From positions 2,061,676 through 2,125,675 of the forward strand of contig NZ_LDOS01000002.1 in the NCBI RefSeq assembly GCF_002077135.1: a DNA stretch of 64,000 nt, written 5' to 3'. Both the position numbers and the translations under genes were made by a program. Position 1 is the first letter of the stretch, and every line of letters starts with the position of its first letter. The notes under the pieces are model-generated. The model did not search any database. It saw only the letters and a program-made list of their open reading frames with translations, and was not told the DNA's origin. This document shows positions 8,763 through 17,928 of the stretch, in pieces. The stretch comes from Metallibacterium scheffleri (GTDB lineage Bacteria > Pseudomonadota > Gammaproteobacteria > Xanthomonadales > Rhodanobacteraceae).

Positions 8763-9368
8763 ATGGAACTGATCCTGGTGCGCTGCGCCGCCGCCGAAGC
8801 GGCGCCCGGAACACTGCGCGGGCAAGCGCCGCTGCGTCTGGGCAGCACCGGCTTCGCCGCGCTGGAGCGCCTCGCCGCGAGCTGGATCGGCCCGCCGCCG
8901 CACTTGCTGTATTGCTCGGATTTACGCCGGGCGCTGCAGGGCGCGCAGATTTTCGCCGCGCGCTTCGCGCTGGAACCGCTGCCCGACGCACGTCTGCGCG
9001 AGCTGGATCTGGGGCAATGGAACGGCGTCGATTTCGCCAGCGCCAGCCTGCGCCATCCAGCGGCGTGGCGGCAGTGGAATGCCGACTGGATCGGCAGCGC
9101 GCCGCCAGGCGGCGAATGCTGGCTCGACTTGGCGCGGCGCGTGCGCAGTTGGCTGCAGGGCCTGGCCGCGGGCGGCGGCGATGAGCGCCGCGTGCTGGTG
9201 CTCAGCCACGAGAATCCGCTGCGTGCGCTGCTGGCCGAAGTACTGGAACTGCCGCCCGCGGCCACGTGCCGGCTGCGCATCGAGCCGGCGCACGCCAGCG
9301 CGCTGCGCCTCGCCGGCGGCACCTTTGAAGTATCCTATTTGAATTCGCCGCAGTTTCTGCTGCTCTGA
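8763..9368 (+). CDS. Histidine-phosphatase-fold protein lacking the catalytic His
   Basis: A 201-residue member of the phosphoglycerate mutase/histidine phosphatase superfamily, closest in shape to alpha-ribazole phosphatase CobC. Conserved landmarks are present: SDLRRALQGAQI, LRELDLGQWNG (acid/base region), SHENPLRALL (second active-site His) and a C-terminal strand. The N-terminal RHG motif that carries the phospho-accepting His reads RCA (ELILVRCAAAEA), so the key His is Cys. It is probably inactive or altered in chemistry, or the residue is a sequence error (two base changes would be needed). It lies just upstream of DUF6580 and a cobalamin adenosyltransferase, which suggests a link to B12 metabolism. 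Confidence 0.75.
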   Translation: MELILVRCAAAEAAPGTLRGQAPLRLGSTGFAALERLAASWIGPPPHLLYCSDLRRALQGAQIFAARFALEPLPDARLRELDLGQWNGVDFASASLRHPAAWRQWNADWIGSAPPGGECWLDLARRVRSWLQGLAAGGGDERRVLVLSHENPLRALLAEVLELPPAATCRLRIEPAHASALRLAGGTFEVSYLNSPQFLLL

Positions 9369-9378
9369 TCCGACTTCA

Positions 9379-9954
9379 ATGGAACGCGCCATGCCCGCAG
9401 CGGTTGCCCGCCTCATCTCGCCACGCGCCCTTACCCTCAGCGCCCTGATCGCGCTGGCGGTGGCGACGCGCCTGGTGATTTTCTTTTTTCCCGGCGTGAT
9501 CCCGTACAACTTCACTCCGGTCGAGGCACTCGGTCTGTTCGGCGGCGCCTGGTTCGCCGACAAGCGCAGTGCGTTCATCGTGCCGTTGGCGGCGATGGCG
9601 GCGTCCGACCTGATCATCGGCCTGTACCCGCTGCTGCCGCTGGTGTATGCCTGCATTGCCGGCAGCGTGCTGCTCGGCTTCGGCCTGCGCGGCAAGCGCA
9701 GCGCATCCAGCATCGCCGTGGCTGCCGTAGTCAGCAGCACCGGCTTCTACCTGATCACCAATTTCGGCGTGTGGGCCAGCACCCACATGTACCCGCACAG
9801 CCTCGCCGGGCTGCTCGCCTGCTATGTCGCCGGGCTGCCGTTTTACCCCGCCACGCTAGCCGGCACGCTGCTGTGGAGCGCGATTCTGTTCGGCGGTTAT
9901 GCGCTGCTGGCGCGGCGCTGGCCGACACTGGCTGCAGCAACACTCACCCGCTGA
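9379..9954 (+). CDS. DUF6580 family membrane protein (possible ECF S component)
   Basis: A 191-residue integral membrane protein with about five or six hydrophobic segments. It carries the family signature NFTPVEALGLFGGAWFADK near residue 45 and PLAAMAASDLIIGLYP. DUF6580 proteins look like substrate-capture subunits of energy-coupling-factor importers and often sit near cobalamin genes; both points are from memory, not tested here. It starts 10 bp after the phosphatase-like gene and 64 bp before the corrinoid adenosyltransferase, so co-transcription is likely. A cobalamin or precursor uptake role is inference. An alternative start is the ATG at 9391. Confidence 0.7.
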   Translation: MERAMPAAVARLISPRALTLSALIALAVATRLVIFFFPGVIPYNFTPVEALGLFGGAWFADKRSAFIVPLAAMAASDLIIGLYPLLPLVYACIAGSVLLGFGLRGKRSASSIAVAAVVSSTGFYLITNFGVWASTHMYPHSLAGLLACYVAGLPFYPATLAGTLLWSAILFGGYALLARRWPTLAAATLTR

Positions 9955-10018
9955 GCCGGGCCGCTTGCGCGTCGCCGCGCGGCGCCATTGACCTCGGCGG
10001 CAGATCTGCGGAAGGCAC

Positions 10019-10573
10019 ATGGGCAACCGGTTATCGAAAATCTACACGCGCACCGGTGATGACGGCAGCACCGGCCTGGGCGATGGCTCGCGCGTGCAAA
10101 AGGACGCCGCACGCGTCGGCGCGTATGGCAGCGTGGATGAACTCAACAGCGTGCTGGGCATGCTGCTGGCGGCCCATCCGCCCGCGTCGATGGCGGCCGA
10201 ACTGACGCGCATCCAGCACACGCTGTTCGATCTGGGCGGCGAACTGTGCATCCCGGGCACGGCACTGATCGAACCCGTCGATATCGAATGGCTGGAGCAC
10301 ACGCTGGATCGCTACAACGCCGATCTGCCGCCGCTCAAGGATTTCATCCTGCCCGGCGGCGGCATGGCCGCGGCGACCTGCCATCTGGCGCGCACCGTGT
10401 GCCGCCGCGCCGAGCGCGAGACCGTGACGCTGGCGCATGCCGAGCCGGTGCGCGCCGAGGTGCTGGGCTATCTCAATCGGCTGTCAGACCTGTTGTTCGT
10501 GCTGGCCCGCGTGCTGGCCCGCGCCGACGGTGCCGGCGAGGTGCTGTGGCAGCGCCAGCACCGCCGCGGCTGA
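10019..10573 (+). CDS. Cob(I)yrinic acid a,c-diamide adenosyltransferase, PduO type
   Basis: A 184-residue ATP:cob(I)alamin adenosyltransferase. The ATP-binding N terminus reads YTRTGDDGSTGLGDGSRV, followed by GSVDELNSVLGM; the C-terminal catalytic helix is ARTVCRRAERETV with LSDLLFVLARVLAR. It converts cob(I)alamin and ATP into adenosylcobalamin, the cofactor of methylmalonyl-CoA mutase and some ribonucleotide reductases. All conserved blocks are intact. It follows the DUF6580 gene and precedes the HDAC-like gene by 6 bp, which suggests one operon of four. Confidence 0.93.
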   Translation: MGNRLSKIYTRTGDDGSTGLGDGSRVQKDAARVGAYGSVDELNSVLGMLLAAHPPASMAAELTRIQHTLFDLGGELCIPGTALIEPVDIEWLEHTLDRYNADLPPLKDFILPGGGMAAATCHLARTVCRRAERETVTLAHAEPVRAEVLGYLNRLSDLLFVLARVLARADGAGEVLWQRQHRRG

Positions 10574-10579
10574 GCCGGC

Positions 10580-11512
10580 ATGCTGCGCCTGTACACGCAC
10601 GACGCCTGTCTCGCGCACCAGCCCGGCGCTGGTCACCCCGAGTCGCCGGCACGTCTGGCCACCGTGCTGCGCGCGCTGGATCACGATCACTTTGCCGCGC
10701 TGGATCGCTGCGAGGCGCCGCGCGCAACCCGCGCCATGCTCGAACGCGCGCACGATGCGGACTACGTTGCGCGCATCTTGGCCCTCGCCGAGGAATGCGC
10801 GCGCAGCGGCGCGAGCCTGCACGTGGACGCCGACACGGTGCTCGCGCCCGCTACGCTGGAGGCTGCCCTGCGCGCCGCCGGCGCCGTGGTCGCGGCGGTC
10901 GATGCGGTGCTCGATGGTGCCTGCCGACGCGCGTTTTGCGCGGTGCGTCCGCCCGGCCACCACGCCACGGCCACGCAAGCGATGGGCTTTTGCATCTTCA
11001 ACAGTATTGCCGTCGGCGCCGCGCACGCGCTCGCGGCGCATGGCCTCAAGCGCGTGGCGATCATCGATTTCGACGTACACCACGGCAATGGCACGCAAGA
11101 CATCGCCGCGCGCGAACCGCGTCTGTTGTACCTGTCCACCCACCAGAGCCCGCTTTACCCGGGCACCGGCGCGGCCAGCGAGCATGGCCGCGGCAACGTT
11201 TTCAATGCGCCCTTGCCGCCCGGCACCGGCGGCGAAGAGTTCCGCGCCACCTGGCACGAACTGCTGCTGCCGCGTCTGGCCGCGTTCCGGCCGCAGTTGC
11301 TGCTGGTTTCGGCCGGCTTCGACGCGCACCGCCTGGACCCGCTGGCCGACATGAATCTGGGCAGCGAGGATTTCGCCTGGCTGGGTGCCGAGCTGACGAC
11401 CCTGGCCGATGCGCATGCGTCAGGCCGACTGGTTTCGGCACTGGAGGGTGGCTACAGCCTCAGCGCGCTGGCTGCAGCGGTGCCGGCTTACCTCGCCGCG
11501 CAGCTTGGCTGA
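10580..11512 (+). CDS. Histone-deacetylase-family (acetylpolyamine/acetoin-type) hydrolase
   Basis: A 310-residue class II HDAC-like amidohydrolase. Zinc and catalytic motifs are visible: CAVRPPGHHAT (catalytic His pair, about residue 115), IDFDVHHGNGTQD (Zn-binding Asp/His, about 155) and the C-terminal LEGGYSLSAL. Bacterial members deacetylate acetylpolyamines or other acetylated small molecules; the substrate here is unknown. It starts 6 bp after the cobalamin adenosyltransferase stop, so the two are probably co-transcribed, though no common pathway is evident. It converges with msrB. Confidence 0.88.
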   Translation: MLRLYTHDACLAHQPGAGHPESPARLATVLRALDHDHFAALDRCEAPRATRAMLERAHDADYVARILALAEECARSGASLHVDADTVLAPATLEAALRAAGAVVAAVDAVLDGACRRAFCAVRPPGHHATATQAMGFCIFNSIAVGAAHALAAHGLKRVAIIDFDVHHGNGTQDIAAREPRLLYLSTHQSPLYPGTGAASEHGRGNVFNAPLPPGTGGEEFRATWHELLLPRLAAFRPQLLLVSAGFDAHRLDPLADMNLGSEDFAWLGAELTTLADAHASGRLVSALEGGYSLSALAAAVPAYLAAQLG

Positions 11513-11519
11513 AAACCGC

Positions 11520-11942
11520 TCAGCGACGCTTTCCGGTGACGTCGCGCGCGACGAAATCCAGCGCCAGCGAGTTGATGCAATAGCGCAGTCCGGTCGGTGG
11601 CGGACCATCGGGAAATACGTGGCCGAGATGCGAGCCACAGCTTGTGCAACGCGCCTCGACGCGATGCATGTCATGGCTGGTGTCCTCGCTCTCGCTCACC
11701 GCGGTCGCTGCGATGGATTGCCAGAAACTGGGCCAGCCCGAACCCGAGTCGTACTTGGCCGCGGAATCGAACAACGGCGCCGCGCAAGCGATGCACACGT
11801 AAGTACCATCGGCGTGGTGCCGATACCAACGGCCACTGAACGGCGCCTCGGTGACGGAACAGCGGCACACGGCGTACTGTTCCGGGCTGAGTCGCGCGCG
11901 CCAGTGCGCGTCGGCGGGAGTTTGCTTGCTGGTGTCGTTCAT
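11520..11942 (-). CDS. msrB: Peptide-methionine (R)-S-oxide reductase
   Basis: A 140-residue MsrB, which reduces methionine-R-sulfoxide in proteins. Two CxxC pairs hold a structural zinc (CVACAAPLF and [10 protein letters not shown]). The catalytic Cys is in [12 protein letters not shown], and the substrate pocket motif GSGWPSF is present. The ATG at 11942 replaces an in-frame start at 11966; the extra eight residues are not conserved. Single gene, 7 bp from the convergent HDAC-like gene and divergent from lptD. Confidence 0.95.
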   Translation of the reverse strand: MNDTSKQTPADAHWRARLSPEQYAVCRCSVTEAPFSGRWYRHHADGTYVCIACAAPLFDSAAKYDSGSGWPSFWQSIAATAVSESEDTSHDMHRVEARCTSCGSHLGHVFPDGPPPTGLRYCINSLALDFVARDVTGKRR

Positions 11943-12004
11943 GCGCGCACGCGTTCCCGATTGCATGGGGCTTCTGTTAGTTTAGCCGCGTCTTTCTGGG
12001 GAAG

Positions 12005-14272
12005 TTGCGCGTGCCCTGTTTGCGTTCGTTGCCGCACCGGCGACTGCTGGTTCTTGCCCTCTCGCTCGCCTTGCTCGACGCCAGCGCCGCGGCCCTGGCA
12101 CAAGGCGCCAATGCGCTGTGCCCGCTCGGCGCGAGCGATTGCGCGCGGCCGCGCTACGACTATAGCCAGTGCCGCAGAAACGATCTGCTGGATTTCTACG
12201 TGCCCGGCCTGCCCGTGGCTGACCGCGCCACGCGCGCGAAACTGCCGGTGCAAATCCACGCCGCCGCGGCCAGCAGCAGCGACGGCGAGCACTATCAACT
12301 CAGCGGCCACGTGCATCTGGCACGCGGTGATCAACTGCTGCAGGCGCCCAGCGTCGATTACACGCGTGGCACCACGGCCTATGACGCCCATGGTGGCGTC
12401 ACCTACCAGGATCAGGGCCTGCTGCTATCGGCCGACAGCATCCGCGGTACCACGACGCCCGAGCGCGCCGACGCCAGGCATGTGCGTTACCAGTTGCTGC
12501 AGGCGCGCGGCAACGGTCGCGCACGCAGCGCACAGATTCTGGACAGCGAGCGCAGCCGTTACCAGGGCGCCACCTACAGCACCTGCGATCCGCAAAGCCG
12601 CCTGTGGGATTTCGCCGGCAGCCGCTTCGATATCAATCGCGCCACCGGCATCGGCACCGCGCATGATGTGACCATGCGCTTCATGGGCGTGCCGTTCCTG
12701 TGGCTGCCGTGGCTGCGCTTTCCGGTCAACGGCCAGCGCATGAGCGGCTTCCTGGCGCCCAGCTTCGGTGGCTCGGGCAACAGCGGCAGCTACCTGCGCC
12801 TGCCGTATTACCTGAATCTCGCGCCCAACTACGACGCCACGCTGGAGCCGGCGTTCTACAGCTTGCGCGGGCCGATGCTGGGCGGCCAGTTCCGCTATCT
12901 GTTCGACATCGGCACCGGCGCGTTGAACTTCAACTACATGCCGCACGACAAGATCTATGGCGGCAAACGCTGGATGTTGCAATATCAGGACAGCACGCCA
13001 CTGGTGCCGGGCTGGAGCTTCAACGCCAACATCAACCGCGTCAGCGACAACACGTACTTCGAGGATTTCGGCAACAGCCTGACCATGGCCGCGACCAGCC
13101 TGCTCGGCTCCAGCGCCTACATCAACGGCGGGGGTCAGTGGTGGAACGCGGCATTCGGCGTGGATACCTATCAGCTCACCGACCCCACCCTGCCGCAGGG
13201 CGTGCAGCCCTACAGCCGTTTGCCGCGTGGCGTGTTGAATCTGGATATTCCACTGAGCGGACCCTTCATCTTCGGCCTGCGCAGCGAGGCCGTGGCCTTC
13301 CGCAAGCACGATGCATTGGAAGGCGACCGCCTCGATCTGTATCCGTATCTGGAAGCGCCGCTGCAGGGCGCGGCCTGGTTCCTGCGCCCGCGACTGGGTT
13401 TTCGTTACACGCAATACTGGCTACAGGGCAACAACGGCGACCCCTCGCGCGCACTGCCCATCGCGCAGATCGACAGCGGCCTGATCTTCGATCGTCAGGT
13501 CAGCCTGTTCGGGAACAGCTACACGCAAACGCTGGAGCCACGCGCGTATTACCTGTACGTGCCCTATCGCAACCAGAACAACCTGCCGATTTTCGATACG
13601 CAACCGCTGACCTTCGACTGGTGGAGCCTGTTCAGCAGCAACCAGTACACCGGCGCCGACCGCCAGGTGAACGCGAACAATCTGACCCTGGCGCTGAGCA
13701 CGCGCCTGATCGACAGCTCGGGCATCGAGCGTTTTTCCGCAGGCATCGGCCAGATTCGCTACTTCACCCCACAACGCGTGCAGCTGCCCGGCTATCCAAC
13801 ACTCTACGAAGCAGGCTCGGCCTATGTGGGCATGGTCAGCGTGGGTCTTACGCGCGATTGGAAGCTTGACCTGACCCAGCAGTACGACCCCAACCTGCAC
13901 CGCACCACGGTGTCGACCTTCCAGATTCAACATCAACTGAATGGCGATGGCGTCGTCAACCTTGCTTACCGCTACCAGCGCGGCCTGCTCGATCAATACG
14001 ACATCTCCGCGCTCTGGCCGGTCAGCCCGAGCTGGAGTCTGGTCGGGCGCTGGAACTACTCGGTCGCCGATCACAAGACTCTGGAAGCCTTCGGCGGCGT
14101 CGAATGGGACAGCTGCTGCATCGCCGTGCGCGGCGTGCTGCGCCGCTACGTGACCGATTCGCAAGGCAACGCCACCAACGCAGTCATGTTCGAAGTTGAA
14201 TTCAAGGGCATCGGCGGGCTCGGCTCACGCACGGGCAGCTTCCTGTCGCATGCTATTCTTGGATATCAATAA
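12005..14272 (+). CDS. lptD: LPS-assembly protein LptD
   Basis: A 755-residue outer-membrane beta-barrel that inserts LPS into the outer leaflet with LptE. A signal peptide (about residues 1-35) is followed by the OstA/jellyroll domain (to about residue 230) and the C-terminal barrel. Cys residues near the N terminus (ALCPLG, ASDCARP, YSQCRR) and the Cys pair EWDSCCIAV near the C terminus match the disulfides of the family. No ATG fits; the frame opens with TTG at 12005, with GTG at 12011 as the alternative. First gene of the lptD-surA-pdxA-ksgA-apaG-apaH operon, in the E. coli order. Confidence 0.95.
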   Translation: MRVPCLRSLPHRRLLVLALSLALLDASAAALAQGANALCPLGASDCARPRYDYSQCRRNDLLDFYVPGLPVADRATRAKLPVQIHAAAASSSDGEHYQLSGHVHLARGDQLLQAPSVDYTRGTTAYDAHGGVTYQDQGLLLSADSIRGTTTPERADARHVRYQLLQARGNGRARSAQILDSERSRYQGATYSTCDPQSRLWDFAGSRFDINRATGIGTAHDVTMRFMGVPFLWLPWLRFPVNGQRMSGFLAPSFGGSGNSGSYLRLPYYLNLAPNYDATLEPAFYSLRGPMLGGQFRYLFDIGTGALNFNYMPHDKIYGGKRWMLQYQDSTPLVPGWSFNANINRVSDNTYFEDFGNSLTMAATSLLGSSAYINGGGQWWNAAFGVDTYQLTDPTLPQGVQPYSRLPRGVLNLDIPLSGPFIFGLRSEAVAFRKHDALEGDRLDLYPYLEAPLQGAAWFLRPRLGFRYTQYWLQGNNGDPSRALPIAQIDSGLIFDRQVSLFGNSYTQTLEPRAYYLYVPYRNQNNLPIFDTQPLTFDWWSLFSSNQYTGADRQVNANNLTLALSTRLIDSSGIERFSAGIGQIRYFTPQRVQLPGYPTLYEAGSAYVGMVSVGLTRDWKLDLTQQYDPNLHRTTVSTFQIQHQLNGDGVVNLAYRYQRGLLDQYDISALWPVSPSWSLVGRWNYSVADHKTLEAFGGVEWDSCCIAVRGVLRRYVTDSQGNATNAVMFEVEFKGIGGLGSRTGSFLSHAILGYQ

Positions 14273-14305
14273 TTCCGCCGCGCCGCGGCTGCGAGCCCGT
14301 ACTCC

Positions 14306-15631
14306 ATGAAGCGAAAGTCCGCCCTCCTCGTGCTGGCGCTGGCACTGACCGTGCCCTTGGTCGCCCAGGCACAATTGCTGCAACCCGTGCAGCCGCTCGA
14401 TCGCATCGTCGCCGTGGTCAATGACGGCGTGGTGCTGCAAAGCGAACTCGACGCCGCGCTGACCCAGGTGCAGCGGCAGTTCGCACAGAATCCGCAAGCG
14501 TTGCCGCCCAAGCCAGTGCTGGAGCGTCAGGTGCTGGAGCGCCTGATCCTGATGAAGCTGCAGGAACAGCGCGCCGAGGAAAACGGCATCCGCGCCACGG
14601 ATCAGGAAGTCGACGCCGCGGTGCAGAACATCGCCCAGCAGAATCACCTGGATCTGACGCAGATGCGCCAGTCGCTGGCGCAGCAGGGCATCGACTATGC
14701 AGCGTTCCGCAAGCAGATCGCCAACCAGATCATGGTGCAGAAACTGCGCGACAACGTGATCCACGGCGCCGTGCAGGTCAGCGACTCCGAAGTCAACAAC
14801 CTGATCAACAGCCCGCTGTTCAAGGCCGGTGAAGTCGACATCGCGCAGATCCTGATCGCGGTGCCCGAAGGCGCCTCGCCGGATGAAGTCAACACCGCCA
14901 AGGCCAAGGCGGATGAGGTCGAGAAGCAGATCGCCGGCGGCCTGGATTTCAAAGCTGCCGCCATCCGCTATTCGCAGGCCCCGAACGCGCTGGATGGCGG
15001 CGTGGTCGGCTGGCGCCGCGTGGATGAGCTGGCGCCCGCGCTGGCCGATCTGGCCATCAAGATGCAGCCCGGGCAGGTCACCCCGCCACTGCGCGCGCCC
15101 GAGGGCTTCTACATCCTCAAGCTGGAAGGCAAGCGCGCGGCGCCACCAGTGATCGTCACCGAGTTCCACGCGCGCGATCTGCTGATCCGCACCTCCGACC
15201 TGGTCAGCAGCGCCCAGGCCGAACAGAAAATCCTCGCCTTGCGCAAGGACATCGTCGAGCACAAGGCAGACTTCGCCGCATTGGCGCGCAAGGATTCGCA
15301 GGACGACACCACCGCCAATGACGGTGGCGACATGGGCTGGTTCACCGCCGATCACTGGGGAACGGTGGTCGGTGCGGCACTGCCCAAGCTGAAGGATGGC
15401 GAGGTCAGCCAGCCGTTGCAGGTGCCCGAGGGCTGGTTGCTGGTGCAACGCCTCGGCATGCGCCAAGCCGATCGCACCATGCAAGTGGAGCGTGAGCAGG
15501 CGCGCATGGCAATCGGCAACCGCAAGGCCGAGGATGCCTACAACAGCTTCCTGCGCGATCTGCGCTCCAGCGCTTATGTGCGCATCATGCTGCCCGAGGC
15601 GGCGGCTGTCGCCGCTCCTCCGCAGGGCTGA
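14306..15631 (+). CDS. surA: Periplasmic chaperone / peptidyl-prolyl isomerase SurA
   Basis: A 441-residue periplasmic chaperone that escorts outer-membrane proteins, including LptD. The signal peptide is ALLVLALALTVPLVAQA. The SurA N-domain starts LDRIVAVVNDGVVLQSELD, and two parvulin domains follow (about residues 175-275, with GVVGWRRVDELAP; and about 285-385, with GDMGWFTADHWGT). It lies 33 bp after lptD, coupling a client with its chaperone. Full length, no defects. Confidence 0.96.
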   Translation: MKRKSALLVLALALTVPLVAQAQLLQPVQPLDRIVAVVNDGVVLQSELDAALTQVQRQFAQNPQALPPKPVLERQVLERLILMKLQEQRAEENGIRATDQEVDAAVQNIAQQNHLDLTQMRQSLAQQGIDYAAFRKQIANQIMVQKLRDNVIHGAVQVSDSEVNNLINSPLFKAGEVDIAQILIAVPEGASPDEVNTAKAKADEVEKQIAGGLDFKAAAIRYSQAPNALDGGVVGWRRVDELAPALADLAIKMQPGQVTPPLRAPEGFYILKLEGKRAAPPVIVTEFHARDLLIRTSDLVSSAQAEQKILALRKDIVEHKADFAALARKDSQDDTTANDGGDMGWFTADHWGTVVGAALPKLKDGEVSQPLQVPEGWLLVQRLGMRQADRTMQVEREQARMAIGNRKAEDAYNSFLRDLRSSAYVRIMLPEAAAVAAPPQG

Positions 15632-15634
15632 GGC

Positions 15635-16630
15635 ATGCACGCGGCACTGCCGCGTCTGCTGCTGACGCCGGGCGAACCGGCGGGCATCGGCCCGGAGTTG
15701 GTCGTGCGCCTCGCGCACACCGACCTGGCGGCCGACTTGGTCGCCTGCGCCGATCCCGATCTGCTGCGCCGCGCCGCTGCCAGGCTCGACCTGCCGCTGG
15801 AGCTGTGCGACGACGACGGCCGCACGCTCGGCGCGCGCGCGCGCGGCCAGTTGCGCGTGTTGCCGCTGGCGCTGGCGCAGGAGGAAACTCCGGGGCATCT
15901 GGATGCGCGCAACGCCGCCTACGTGCTGGAAACCCTGACCCGCGCCAGCGATGCCTGCCGCGCGGGTCGTTTCCTCGCGCTGGTCACCGGGCCGGTGCAC
16001 AAGGGCGTGATCAACGCGGCCGGCATCCCGTTCACTGGGCACACAGAGTTCTTCGCCACGCGCGCCGCAGCGGACGTGCTGATGCTGCTGGCCGGGCCGC
16101 ACCTGCGCGTGGCGCTGGCGACCACGCACCTGCCGCTGGCCGCGGTGCCGGCCGCAATCACGCCAGAGCGCCTGCGCCGAGTGCTCGGCGTGCTGTGGCG
16201 CGGGCTGCAGCGTGACTTCGGCCTGTCCGCACCGCGCATTGCCGTGCTCGGGCTGAATCCGCATGCCGGCGAGGATGGACACCTGGGCCGCGAGGAGCTG
16301 GACATCATCATCCCCACCCTCGATGCACTGCGCGGTGACGGCATGCACCTGCTTGGTCCACTGCCCGCCGATACCGCCTTCGTGCCGGCGCTGCGCGCGC
16401 ACTACGATGCGGTGCTGGCGATGTACCACGACCAGGCGCTGCCGGTGCTCAAGGCCGAGGCTTTCGACAGCGGCGTCAATATCACCCTCGGCCTGCCCTA
16501 CGTGCGCACCTCGGTCGACCACGGCACCGCGCTGGACATCGCCGGGCACAATCGCGCCGAACTCGGCAGCCTGCTCAGCGCCGCGCGCATGGCGCTGCAG
16601 TTGTCCGCGCGGCGCGCGCAGGCCACATGA
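15635..16630 (+). CDS. pdxA: 4-hydroxythreonine-4-phosphate dehydrogenase
   Basis: A 331-residue enzyme of the DXP-dependent pyridoxal phosphate pathway, which oxidises 4-phosphohydroxythreonine for PdxJ. Motifs are the N-terminal TPGEPAGIGPELV, the substrate and metal-binding GPVHKGVINAAG and FTGHTEF, and YHDQALPVLKAEAF near residue 265. It begins 3 bp after surA, and its TGA overlaps the ksgA ATG (ATGA), so it is translationally coupled within the operon. Confidence 0.95.
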   Translation: MHAALPRLLLTPGEPAGIGPELVVRLAHTDLAADLVACADPDLLRRAAARLDLPLELCDDDGRTLGARARGQLRVLPLALAQEETPGHLDARNAAYVLETLTRASDACRAGRFLALVTGPVHKGVINAAGIPFTGHTEFFATRAAADVLMLLAGPHLRVALATTHLPLAAVPAAITPERLRRVLGVLWRGLQRDFGLSAPRIAVLGLNPHAGEDGHLGREELDIIIPTLDALRGDGMHLLGPLPADTAFVPALRAHYDAVLAMYHDQALPVLKAEAFDSGVNITLGLPYVRTSVDHGTALDIAGHNRAELGSLLSAARMALQLSARRAQAT

Positions 16631-17430
16631 ATCGCGCGGCGCGGCCGAAGAAACACTTCGGCCAGCACTTCCTGCACGATGCCGACATCATCCAGCGCAT
16701 CGTCGCTGCGGTGGCGGCGCAACCCGGTGACGCGCTGGTCGAGATCGGCCCCGGCGAGGGCGTGCTGACCCTGCCCCTGCTGCGCGCCGCCGGTGCACTG
16801 ACCGCGATCGAGCTGGATCGTGACCTGCTCGAACCGCTGCGTGCACGCGCAGCCACAGCAGGATCGCTGCATCTGGTGAACGCCGACGTGCTCAAGGTGG
16901 ACCTGGGCGAACTGGCGACGCGGCAGCCGCTGCGCATCGTCGGCAATCTGCCTTATTACATCTCCAGTCCGATCCTGTTTCATTGCCTCGAGTACGCCGC
17001 GCATATCCGCGATATGCACTTCATGCTGCAGCAGGAAGTGGTCGAACGCATGGCCGCGGCACCGGGCGGCAAGGATTACGGGCGCCTGAGCGTGATGCTG
17101 CAGCTGGCGTGCATGGTGGAGCCGCTGCTGCACGTGCCGGCGCGCGCATTCCGGCCGCCACCCAAGGTCGAATCCGCGGTGGTACGCCTGACCCCGCTGT
17201 CGCGTGCGGTGTTGCCACAAGTCGCGCCCGAGGCATTGCGACAGGTCGTGCGCATGGCTTTCGGTCAGCGCCGCAAGACTCTGGGCAACACGCTGCGCGG
17301 TGTACTGAACGCGGATGACATCCGCGCCTGCGGTATCGATCCGCAACAGCGTGCCGAACGCCTGGCACCGGCTGATTTCGTGCGCCTCGCACAGCGGTTT
17401 TCCGCCACCCGCGCCACCCCGGCGCCTTGA
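16627..17430 (+). CDS. ksgA: 16S rRNA (A1518/A1519-N6,N6) dimethyltransferase
   Basis: A 267-residue RsmA/KsgA enzyme that dimethylates two adenines in helix 45 of 16S rRNA late in 30S assembly. The SAM-binding motif I is EIGPGEGVLT, the start is KKHFGQHFLHDADII, and the catalytic motif IV is NLPYYISSPI. Its ATG overlaps the pdxA stop. Lack of KsgA gives kasugamycin resistance in known bacteria. Complete. Confidence 0.96.
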   Translation: MNRAARPKKHFGQHFLHDADIIQRIVAAVAAQPGDALVEIGPGEGVLTLPLLRAAGALTAIELDRDLLEPLRARAATAGSLHLVNADVLKVDLGELATRQPLRIVGNLPYYISSPILFHCLEYAAHIRDMHFMLQQEVVERMAAAPGGKDYGRLSVMLQLACMVEPLLHVPARAFRPPPKVESAVVRLTPLSRAVLPQVAPEALRQVVRMAFGQRRKTLGNTLRGVLNADDIRACGIDPQQRAERLAPADFVRLAQRFSATRATPAP

Positions 17431-17477
17431 GCGCGCCAGGCTTGCCGCTGCCCGCGCCGCTGGCCCACAATCCACGC

Positions 17478-17861
17478 ATGTCCGATCGAACCGCTTACCG
17501 CGTTGCCGTGCAGGTGCAAAGCCGCTATCTGCCAGAACAATCCGAACCCGAGGCACAGCGCTACGCCTTCGCCTATACCGTGCGCCTGCACAATGCCGGC
17601 GGCGTGGCCGCGCGCCTGCTCAGCCGACACTGGCTGATCACTGATGCCGAGGGCCGTATCGAGGAAGTGCGCGGCGACGGCGTGGTTGGTGTGCAACCAC
17701 TTCTGCAACCTGGCGAGCAGTACGAGTACACCTCGGGCGCGGTACTCAAAACCAGCCTGGGCACCATGCAGGGCAGTTACCTGATGCAGGCCGTGGATGG
17801 CACGCGCTTCGCCGCTGACATCCCCGCGTTCGTGCTCAGCACGCCGCGTATCCTGCATTGA
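17478..17861 (+). CDS. apaG: ApaG (Co2+/Mg2+ efflux-associated) domain protein
   Basis: A 127-residue protein with a single fibronectin-III-like ApaG domain. Family lines are YRVAVQVQSRYLPEQS, FAYTVRLHNAG, SRHWLITDAEGRIEEVRGDGVVG and the closing FVLSTPRILH. The biochemical role is unsettled; the family was linked to cobalt/magnesium resistance and the domain also occurs in F-box proteins. The ATG at 17478 was chosen over an upstream TTG at 17427 that overlaps the ksgA stop. It sits between ksgA and apaH, the classical position. Confidence 0.93.
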   Translation: MSDRTAYRVAVQVQSRYLPEQSEPEAQRYAFAYTVRLHNAGGVAARLLSRHWLITDAEGRIEEVRGDGVVGVQPLLQPGEQYEYTSGAVLKTSLGTMQGSYLMQAVDGTRFAADIPAFVLSTPRILH

Positions 17862-17928
17862 ACGTGCTTCGCACCACGCCACAACGAACGCGCCGCCATT
17901 CGCCACACATTCCCGGGAGCGGGTGCTG

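Noticed and set aside
9369..9378. Cobalamin riboswitch before DUF6580
   Set aside because: The gap is 10 bp, and the region before the phosphatase-like gene (8704-8762) is too short for a B12 riboswitch.
14225..16549. 774-codon minus-strand open frame
   Set aside because: Antisense to surA and pdxA, with no family signature; both sense genes are certain.
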